Positions 1 to 5,084 of a stretch of 5,738 nucleotides of DNA are shown piece by piece (positions within the stretch are counted from its first letter, which is position 1; every line of letters begins with the position of its first letter). The stretch comes from Thermoplasmata archaeon (lineage in GTDB: Archaea; Thermoplasmatota; Thermoplasmata; Thermoplasmatales; Thermoplasmataceae). A model generated the notes under the pieces. It saw nothing but the letters and a program-made list of their open reading frames with translations. It was not told the DNA's origin and ran no database searches. The position numbers and the translations under genes are program-made. Where the stretch lies: NCBI GenBank assembly GCA_021819225.1, contig JAKARU010000059.1, positions 1 through 5,738 of the forward strand. Reading direction: 5' to 3'.

Positions 1-132
1 ATCATACCCAACGAAGTACAGGAGAAGAGGGATTGCAAGAATCGAACCCCCACCTCCTATGAGCCCGAGGGAAAAACCGACAAGTGAACCTGAGATGAGG
101 GAGAGAATATATTGAATAAATACAAGCGGCAT
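1..132 (-). CDS. TauE/SafE family sulfite/anion exporter, N-terminal fragment
   Basis: Partial gene: the 44 N-terminal codons are present and the rest lies beyond the left edge. The peptide opens MPLVFIQYILSLISGSLVGF and continues with a glycine-rich turn (LGLIGGGGS, residues 22-30) followed by ILAIPLLLYFVG. A first membrane helix, a GGGGS-type turn and an xxxPLL second helix are the characteristic start of the TauE/SafE (formerly DUF81) family. These are membrane proteins of about eight helices that export sulfite, sulfoacetate or other small organosulfur anions. The exact substrate cannot be read from 44 residues. The ATG at 132 is the only sensible start. A TATA-like element at 160-167 lies 28-35 bases upstream, which predicts a transcript with almost no leader. 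The family call is firm in character but rests on a short fragment. Confidence 0.8.
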   Translation of the reverse strand, partial: MPLVFIQYILSLISGSLVGFSLGLIGGGGSILAIPLLLYFVGYD

Positions 133-159
133 TCTTATCGGTTACGGTATTTCTCTAAG

Positions 160-167
160 TTATTTAA
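160..167 (-). promoter_or_regulatory. TATA-like promoter element of the TauE/SafE gene
   Basis: On the minus strand this reads TTAAATAA. Its centre is about 31 bases before the ATG at 132, which fits an archaeal promoter giving a leaderless or nearly leaderless mRNA. It directly abuts the inverted repeat at 168-199. Confidence 0.5.
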
Positions 168-199
168 TCACATTCATTCCGCATCTTTCATGAATGTGA
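168..199. repeat. Perfect 10-bp inverted repeat, candidate operator
   Basis: The left arm TCACATTCAT (168-177) and right arm ATGAATGTGA (190-199) are exact reverse complements separated by 12 bases. Arm centres are 22 bp apart, about two helical turns, as expected for a dimeric DNA-binding protein. It overlaps the last codons and stop of the ACT-domain gene and ends exactly where the TATA-like element of the TauE/SafE gene begins, in the position of a B-recognition element or operator. As RNA it could also form a hairpin at the 3' end of the ACT-gene transcript, but no T-run follows it on the minus strand, so a regulatory site is the likelier reading. Confidence 0.5.
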
Positions 200-757
200 C
201 TTAATTATCAGATCACTGAGAATTGTCATAATGCTGTCTGCAACATTCTGGTTGCATATAAGGAGAATTTCTCTGTCCAGCCTGTAAATCCTTTCAATCT
301 TGGCGCCATGAATGGACAGGAATCTTACGATAAAGAAGGTCAACCCGGGAACCTCTGAGCCTTCTTCAGGAAGCGTTACCTTAATACATGCAAGGTGTCC
401 TCCCTCGCCGCTATGGGTTATTATCTTGATCCTTCCTCTGTCCCTGTACGCGAAGGCAAAATCCATGCAATCAGGGCCTATTCTCTCGACCTCCTTTTCC
501 TCATACCTGTATTCCAATGACAGGTCCGCCTTCGAGAGAATATTCATCTGGCGACTCCAGGAATCGGTATCTATTTTTTCCTCAGTTAAAACCTTTACAA
601 TAGTGTTTATCTTGACCTGCTTTCCGGTTGCATTCTGTACGCTATCCTGAATCTCCCTTGCGAGACTTGTGTAATTTACGAGTCCTGAACCAACAAGAAT
701 GGCATATAGTGGATCACCATGTACTATGTTAATTACCACATCCCTGAGCTTGCTCAT
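188..757 (-). CDS. ACT-domain protein, predicted regulator of amino-acid metabolism (COG2150-like)
   Basis: A soluble 189-residue protein. The C-terminal part (about residues 121-187) has the pattern of an ACT domain: a strand LACIKVTL, a P-G-containing turn leading into a helix (PGLTFFIVRFLSIHGAKI), two strands (IERIYRL and EILLICN) and a closing helix (VADSIMTILSDLI). The N-terminal 60 residues are helical with a stretch (YAILVGSGLVNYTSLAREIQ, 18-37) reminiscent of small archaeal helix-turn-helix/ACT proteins predicted to regulate amino-acid metabolism. ACT domains usually bind amino acids or similar small ligands; the ligand and target here are unknown. Residues about 77-120 are strand-rich and could be a divergent second ACT-like unit. 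ATG 757 fits a TATA-like box 21-28 bases upstream. The gene has its own promoter and is followed by the similarly oriented TauE/SafE gene after 55 bases. The ACT call is good; assignment to COG2150 is from memory of the family. Confidence 0.72.
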   Translation of the reverse strand: MSKLRDVVINIVHGDPLYAILVGSGLVNYTSLAREIQDSVQNATGKQVKINTIVKVLTEEKIDTDSWSRQMNILSKADLSLEYRYEEKEVERIGPDCMDFAFAYRDRGRIKIITHSGEGGHLACIKVTLPEEGSEVPGLTFFIVRFLSIHGAKIERIYRLDREILLICNQNVADSIMTILSDLIIKSHS

Positions 758-777
758 ATATCACAATTATGAAGGAT

Positions 778-785
778 TATTTAAA
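778..785 (-). promoter_or_regulatory. TATA-like promoter element of the ACT-domain gene
   Basis: Minus-strand TTTAAATA, with its centre about 25 bases before the ATG at 757, as expected for a leaderless archaeal transcript. It is embedded in the AT-rich gap that follows the 791-residue membrane protein gene. Confidence 0.55.
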
Positions 786-804
786 AATTTTACAGTTTTT
801 CATC

Positions 805-827
805 AAAAAGCCCTTTTAGGGAAAAAA
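805..827 (-). terminator. T-rich terminator after the large membrane protein gene
   Basis: Read on the minus strand just past the TAA at 835-837: a run of six T (827-822), then a small hairpin CCCT-AAA-AGGG (821-811), a C, and five T (809-805); another T-run follows at about 792-788. Archaeal RNA polymerase terminates at U-runs, so this cluster is a plausible termination region for the 791-residue gene. It lies between that gene and the ACT-gene promoter, supporting separate transcription units. Confidence 0.5.
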
Positions 828-834
828 TTAGGAA

Positions 835-3210
835 TTACTTTGATTTATGCCATCTTCTGAAGGCCCTGTACTCTATGAAGATGTCCAGAAGAACCAGCAG
901 GAGAGGAATGAGATCAAAGACATAGAATCCAGGATATACCTGCTTGATGATGAATCCAGTCCCTGTGTACCTTGCAGCAAAAGAAAACTCTGAAAGCCAG
1001 ATATTATTAACAGATTTGACAAATGAATTTTCATTATCTGTAATTTCGATAGGCGTGCCCTGGTACTGGTAGTTTGTGCCATTCATCGTATAATTAATCA
1101 ATGGTGGCGTGGACGTATAAATTCCAGGTGTATTGATATGAATTGTGTAATTGAATGAGATCGACTGGTTAGGCATTAAAGGCGTGGAATGCACGAGGTA
1201 AGGCTTTCCCGAAGTAAGATTTATGTCTCTGGCATAAGGGCTGTAGATGCTGTTTTCATCGATGGTAATATTATACACAGGATTGCTATCCCTGTTTACG
1301 AGAGTGCCGGTTACCTGGTAGCTCCCAGATCCAAGGTATCTGATTGCTGAATTGAAGGAAAGATTTGCAGGATACTGGTAATTGGAACTTGAGGTCACAA
1401 TCTCAGGATCAAGATAAGTTTTGCCTGTTGTGTTATGGTATGTCACGTTTCCTGACATTATTTTCTGTGTGGCATTAGTGTTCGAATAAATTGAGAAATT
1501 GTACGAGGTCCTGCCGCTTTCATGCACTGGTGACCCGATAAAAATTGAGCTGAATGAGGAAGATGCCGGCAAGGATATATTTTGTTCGTTATCAAGCGTA
1601 TTTGATAGCGTAAAAACATGCCTCGTGGATGATGAATGCGCAAAATTACTCTTTTCGAAGAGCCCTGCCTGGAAGGCAACAGATTTCGAGGTTGATGCAC
1701 TTATTCCGAAGTTCCTGGAGAGTTCATTGAAGATCTGGGGATAATTGATATATCCTGCAAGGTATACTGAGGAATTAACACTGTTCGCAGAGCTGCCGGG
1801 AACAAGGTATCCATCTTCAAGCCCATGACCAAGAACCTCTATAACGCCATCTGTCCCAGTCATGTTTGTGATGCTTCTGTAGGCAATATTTTCTGCCCTG
1901 TAAACGTCAGGGTTGAACCCGAATACATACAGGGATAGTGACTTTCCTGCAACTGAGGTGCTTCCGAATGAGAAATTGGATGTTGATAAACTCAGTATCG
2001 TAACATAGTTTCCTATACCGTCGGACGAAAGAGTCTTCATCTGGGAATTTGCCGCTGCAGAGGTGACACTGGTATTTCCAGAGTATACCATCACCATCAT
2101 GCCCTCGGGTATCAGATTCGCGTATCCAGAACTGGAGGTGCCAGCCAGTAATGACTGCTGCAGGCCATTTGAAATCCCGAGCGAATTCAAAAGGGTTGAA
2201 AGATTATCACCAACAAACTCGAGAGTAACGAGATTACTGCCCCCCGAATTCCATGGGCTTCTGGTGTTTCCCACGACTGAATATCCTCCGAAAATATCAA
2301 AAAGCTGACCTCCTGTGGAAACCACCGAGCCTGCCACAGATGCATTGGTATATATCAATGAGGTATTATATGATGGGGAAACCCGCGGAAATTCGATCGA
2401 TGGCACTGATCCCAATATGACAGGGTTTGTGGCATTGCCCTGATTCACCTGCGTCGAACCCATTGGAGCAGGGATTACGGAAAATATGAGAAGCCCAAGC
2501 ACAATGATTGTAATAGCAGCCGTGATAGTGCCTGCCCTGGTCTCATCGCTCCCTGTCTCTTTAGCAATGCTGGGGGCCGGCTTTTGCCTTATTTTTCTGT
2601 TAATGAGCATCCCAACTATTCCAGCAGTGATCAGGATTATGAAAAGATTGACAAGAAGATATGGCAGGAACTCATAAATTATCCCCTGGAAATTAATATT
2701 TGGAATTCCCCCTGTGGAAGCCGAGCTGGATGAGGTGGATTGCGAGATCAATCCCTCGATAGCTGAGGCAATTCTTCCAATGAGAGGTTCGCTCATGATC
2801 TGGGTAAGGCTTGATCCCTTTGGAACCGGAGGGAGGGAATTCAATGAGACGCCTGGCGATATTGCATTCAGGTTGCCTGATGATGCATCTGAAAATAAAA
2901 TGGCAGAGACGGAAGCGCCAATGAATGACCATATGGAACCGTACACAAATATAGTTGCTCCAATGGCCCGGGAACCTTTTCTGGCGGAAATGCCTATAAG
3001 AAATCCAAGGAATATCAGGATAACAAGAAGCATGGGATTTTTAAGTGGATTTCCGAGAAGGATATATAGAAAAGTGACCACGAAAATCAATGGCGTTCCG
3101 AACACAGGCATCAACCAGTTAAGAAGTGGAGAATAAAGAGTATAAACATAATAGAAGCTTACAATGAGGGCAAATGAAACACCCAATATATATGCTGAAA
3201 GTTTTCCCAT
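835..3210 (-). CDS. Large membrane-anchored surface glycoprotein of unknown function
   Basis: Not recognised as a named family. Of the 791 residues, about seven segments are hydrophobic enough to span the membrane (roughly 5-25, 36-53, 59-75, 83-106, 177-203, 229-248 and 758-778). Basic stretches at 77-81, 204-210 and the C-terminal tail (RAFRRWHKSK) mark the cytoplasmic side and suggest N-out/C-in. Residues about 249-757 form one exterior domain holding all 20 NxS/T sequons that I count (259-710); none lies in the N-terminal 250 residues. The whole protein contains no cysteine. A Ser-rich linker (157-166) lies in the exterior loop between helices 4 and 5. Residues about 610-725 look like an Ig-like/CARDB-type beta domain of the kind found in archaeal surface proteins. 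ATG 3210 has a TATA-like element 25-35 bases upstream. The location and glycosylation are well supported; the role (surface scaffold, sensor, adhesion or secretion partner) is unknown. Confidence 0.85.
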   Translation of the reverse strand: MGKLSAYILGVSFALIVSFYYVYTLYSPLLNWLMPVFGTPLIFVVTFLYILLGNPLKNPMLLVILIFLGFLIGISARKGSRAIGATIFVYGSIWSFIGASVSAILFSDASSGNLNAISPGVSLNSLPPVPKGSSLTQIMSEPLIGRIASAIEGLISQSTSSSSASTGGIPNINFQGIIYEFLPYLLVNLFIILITAGIVGMLINRKIRQKPAPSIAKETGSDETRAGTITAAITIIVLGLLIFSVIPAPMGSTQVNQGNATNPVILGSVPSIEFPRVSPSYNTSLIYTNASVAGSVVSTGGQLFDIFGGYSVVGNTRSPWNSGGSNLVTLEFVGDNLSTLLNSLGISNGLQQSLLAGTSSSGYANLIPEGMMVMVYSGNTSVTSAAANSQMKTLSSDGIGNYVTILSLSTSNFSFGSTSVAGKSLSLYVFGFNPDVYRAENIAYRSITNMTGTDGVIEVLGHGLEDGYLVPGSSANSVNSSVYLAGYINYPQIFNELSRNFGISASTSKSVAFQAGLFEKSNFAHSSSTRHVFTLSNTLDNEQNISLPASSSFSSIFIGSPVHESGRTSYNFSIYSNTNATQKIMSGNVTYHNTTGKTYLDPEIVTSSSNYQYPANLSFNSAIRYLGSGSYQVTGTLVNRDSNPVYNITIDENSIYSPYARDINLTSGKPYLVHSTPLMPNQSISFNYTIHINTPGIYTSTPPLINYTMNGTNYQYQGTPIEITDNENSFVKSVNNIWLSEFSFAARYTGTGFIIKQVYPGFYVFDLIPLLLVLLDIFIEYRAFRRWHKSK

Positions 3211-3234
3211 TGCTTCTCAATTGATTCTGAATAC

Positions 3235-3245
3235 TTAAATATATA
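3235..3245 (-). promoter_or_regulatory. TATA-like promoter element of the large membrane protein gene
   Basis: Minus-strand TATATATTTAA, ending 25 bases upstream of the ATG at 3210, in the 58-base gap after the TDT-family gene. The spacing suits a leaderless transcript. No clear Shine-Dalgarno sequence precedes the ATG. Confidence 0.55.
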
Positions 3246-3252
3246 TTATTTA

Positions 3253-3265
3253 GCTTAGGATAAGC
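3253..3265. repeat. Small perfect hairpin between the TDT and surface-protein genes
   Basis: GCTTA-GGA-TAAGC is a 5-bp stem with a 3-base loop. It lies just past the stop of the TDT gene and just upstream of the TATA-like element of the next gene. No T-run follows on the minus strand, so it is weak as a terminator. It could be a weak 3' end structure or chance. Confidence 0.25.
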
Positions 3266-3268
3266 ATT

Positions 3269-4336
3269 TCACATCTTTCCGGCAACAAGCCTGGCTGATC
3301 TGAGAAATTTCCTCGTGTGATATACGGAATATGAATACATCCCAAAAAGTACAGCTGAAACTGCGATAATTGATACCCTGAATATGGCAAAGCCGGTGAA
3401 GAGAAATAGAAGATAATCACTGAATATCGATATTCCAACAGGGAAAACATATGCCCAGACGGAAATATCATGATTCCCTCCAATCGTTTTAAACGCAGTC
3501 AGAAGACCGGTAACCATTACAAAAATTTCAAATCCCCAGAACCCTATGGAAAGATCAATTGAAAAACGTTCGGGAAAGTAGAGGATCTTCAGGTCATTGA
3601 ATGTTGGGAAGAGGATTAAGTTCAGGATGATGATGCTTGCAGCACCAAGCGGTATCATTGTGGTGCCTGCTTTACGGATTCCAGACTGGTTAAGTATGTT
3701 GGAAAATAGAGAAATACTGGATAGGAGGAAAAATTGAATGACAGAGATGCCGAATCCAATTAGGGAAAGCATGTAAAGGGAGAAACTTATGTTAACCCCT
3801 TCAGAGAGGAACCTGTAAGGCAGAAGAACCGAAGTGATGATTATTCCTGCCCCCAGAACAATAGAGGGTATTATTATCAGATATGTTATATCAGACATCC
3901 TTATCTGGCCATTGTATATCAGGTAAGCCAGCCTTAAATTAAGCGTAAAAACAAAAAACCATACAATAATGAACAGTGTGGACAACAACTCTGCAACAGA
4001 ATTATTGAGGCCAAAATACTGGATGTAAAAGAATCCGGACGCATAAAAAATAACCGCTGCAAATGACATCATGCTCAGCCTGGCAGGATTTTTGAAATCA
4101 TTTCTCCATGAAATCCTTCCAATGATATAATTGAAAACGGACCATGAAAGCGAAATCACATATGTCACTGCAACAATCAGGAAAAGAAGTTCAGCTGAAA
4201 GGTTCAATATTCCAATGCCGAAAACCTGGGATATAACGAAAAGTGAAAGGGCAATGCTCATCGTACCGATTATTACCGGAAACAGTTCCAATGGGTGAAA
4301 ATTAGGTTCTCCCATTGACTGGAATTTCAACATCAT
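3269..4336 (-). CDS. SLAC1/TehA/Mae1 (TDT) family anion channel or exporter
   Basis: An integral membrane protein of 355 residues with about ten membrane helices (near 15-37, 49-71, 87-107, 116-140, 150-172, 183-211, 226-245, 262-282, 292-311 and 314-338), the helix number of the TDT family. Family-like landmarks are FPVIIGTMSIAL at 19-30 (compare the FP..G..LG start of TehA and SLAC1), the NPARLSMMSF stretch at 83-92 where relatives have HPVR..F, and VWAYVFPVGIS at 293-303, close to the WWAYTFP motif of plant SLAC1. Members conduct or export small anions: malate, tellurite-related anions, nitrate/chloride, and sulfite in yeast Ssu1. The substrate cannot be decided here. The protein lacks cysteine. 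It lies 51 bases downstream of the flavin reductase gene, with no T-run between. The start is uncertain: ATGs at 4336 and 4333 are adjacent, and the ATG at 4315 (MGEPNFHPLELF) has a TATA-like element 20-27 bases upstream. Confidence 0.78.
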   Translation of the reverse strand: MMLKFQSMGEPNFHPLELFPVIIGTMSIALSLFVISQVFGIGILNLSAELLFLIVAVTYVISLSWSVFNYIIGRISWRNDFKNPARLSMMSFAAVIFYASGFFYIQYFGLNNSVAELLSTLFIIVWFFVFTLNLRLAYLIYNGQIRMSDITYLIIIPSIVLGAGIIITSVLLPYRFLSEGVNISFSLYMLSLIGFGISVIQFFLLSSISLFSNILNQSGIRKAGTTMIPLGAASIIILNLILFPTFNDLKILYFPERFSIDLSIGFWGFEIFVMVTGLLTAFKTIGGNHDISVWAYVFPVGISIFSDYLLFLFTGFAIFRVSIIAVSAVLFGMYSYSVYHTRKFLRSARLVAGKM

Positions 4337-4342
4337 ATTTAT
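4335..4342 (-). promoter_or_regulatory. Possible internal TATA-like element for the TDT gene
   Basis: Minus-strand ATAAATAT, overlapping the first candidate ATG (4336) and lying 20-27 bases before the ATG at 4315. If used, it would give a leaderless mRNA starting at or near codon 8 of the longest frame. The spacing is the shortest of the window's candidates, so this is tentative. Confidence 0.3.
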
Positions 4343-4387
4343 CGTCTTTTGGGCATGCCAGTCACAGGATGATTCTTACTGTTCAGA

Positions 4388-4906
4388 CTAATACTCAGAT
4401 GTTCTTTTCTTTGGAATCCTGTCACCCAGCCTGTAGAATTTACCGCCGTGAAATACAAGAGGGCTCTTTGAATCATCATAATAACCCTCAAGCACCTCAC
4501 CAACAAAAATGGCATGATCACCACATGGAAATTCATCGACTACCCTGCATTCAAAGTTACAAATGCTGCCTGCAATCAGGGGGGCCTTTATTCTGTTTGA
4601 CGGGAGAAGTGGGAACATGCCGGTACCAATCTTGTCGAGACTCCTCCTGGAATAATTGCCGGATATATGTACAATCTCTGCCTGATCACTGGATGAATAG
4701 CTGAGACCGAATTCGCCACTGGCTCTTACCATTTCATATGTCTTCCTCTCATAACCCACGTACAGTGAGATCAGGAAGGGATCTATGGAGGATCGTATTG
4801 TCCATTCTGCTGCCATTACATTTATTATTCCATCATAAGATGAAGTAACCATTGCGACTGTAGTTGTGCTGTATTCCTGTGATCTGTCAAAATCTCTTAC
4901 CAGCAT
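4388..4906 (-). CDS. Flavin reductase-like, FMN-binding domain protein
   Basis: A single-domain protein of 172 residues from the preferred start, matching the usual size of the archaeal flavin/ferric reductase group. Recognisable family features, in order from that start, are the early strands TTTVAMVTS leading to the N-terminal sheet, the SIDPFLISLYV segment, the SGEFGLSYSS stretch, the CNFECRVVDEF strand, and DHAIFVGEVLEGYY followed by PLVFHGGKFYRLG near the C-terminus. Such split-barrel dimers bind FMN and use NAD(P)H to reduce flavin, ferric complexes or partner-enzyme flavin. The electron acceptor here is unknown. The frame is open to an ATG at 4927, but the ATG at 4906 is preferred: AGGAG lies four bases upstream of it, and TTTAATAT (4935-4928) sits 22-29 bases before it. 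The gene is divergent from the J-domain gene and probably co-transcribed with the TDT gene. Confidence 0.87.
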   Translation of the reverse strand: MLVRDFDRSQEYSTTTVAMVTSSYDGIINVMAAEWTIRSSIDPFLISLYVGYERKTYEMVRASGEFGLSYSSSDQAEIVHISGNYSRRSLDKIGTGMFPLLPSNRIKAPLIAGSICNFECRVVDEFPCGDHAIFVGEVLEGYYDDSKSPLVFHGGKFYRLGDRIPKKRTSEY

Positions 4907-4927
4907 ATTTCTCCTACAGTATTTCAT

Positions 4928-4935
4928 ATATTAAA
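4928..4935 (-). promoter_or_regulatory. TATA-like promoter element of the flavin reductase gene
   Basis: Minus-strand TTTAATAT, centred about 25 bases upstream of the ATG at 4906. It touches the upstream ATG at 4927, which would therefore lie before the transcription start. This placement is the main reason for preferring the shorter protein. Confidence 0.55.
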
Positions 4936-4953
4936 TCTATGCTACCAGCAGGG

Positions 4954-4978
4954 GGAAATTGTACCGTGCTGCATTTCC
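4954..4978. repeat. Short inverted repeat in the divergent promoter region
   Basis: GGAAAT (4954-4959) and ATTTCC (4973-4978) are exact reverse complements separated by 13 bases. They lie 18 bases upstream of the flavin reductase TATA element and about 40 upstream of the J-protein TATA element. A regulator binding here could act on both genes, but six-base arms can arise by chance. Confidence 0.25.
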
Positions 4979-5016
4979 GGATAATTAATTCACCAGTAAA
5001 TCATGAATCGAATATT

Positions 5017-5024
5017 ATTTTAAA
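5017..5024 (+). promoter_or_regulatory. TATA-like promoter element of the J-domain gene
   Basis: ATTTTAAA in an AT-rich stretch. It is centred about 25 bases before an in-frame GTG at 5046 and about 65 before the ATG at 5085. It therefore predicts either a leaderless GTG-started mRNA or a leader of roughly 40 bases. Confidence 0.45.
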
Positions 5025-5084
5025 GGATGCATTCATTATGAACAGGTGGAAGCGAGATGGATACCATTAAGTCAGTTTGGCAGG

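Noticed and set aside
22..52. A tRNA T-arm-like string (GGGGGTTCGATTC on the minus strand)
   Set aside because: It lies inside the TauE/SafE reading frame, encoding the GGGGSI turn. No acceptor stem, anticodon arm or D-arm can be found around it.
2714..3136. A 140-codon open frame on the plus strand
   Set aside because: It is antisense to the membrane helices of the 791-residue gene, has no promoter-like sequence or ribosome site, and its peptide has no recognisable features.
4352..4359. The palindrome GGCATGCC between the reductase and TDT genes
   Set aside because: It is an 8-base self-complementary word with no extended arms, no T-run and no second copy, so chance is sufficient.
4315..4704. 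A 129-codon open frame on the plus strand
   Set aside because: It is antisense to the flavin reductase gene and to the gap after it, with no family features. The reductase motifs on the other strand explain the region.
5038..5070. A 10-codon ORF (MNRWKRDGYH) just after the J-gene TATA element
   Set aside because: Its ATG is only about 18 bases from the centre of the TATA-like box, too close for a leaderless start, and it has no Shine-Dalgarno sequence.
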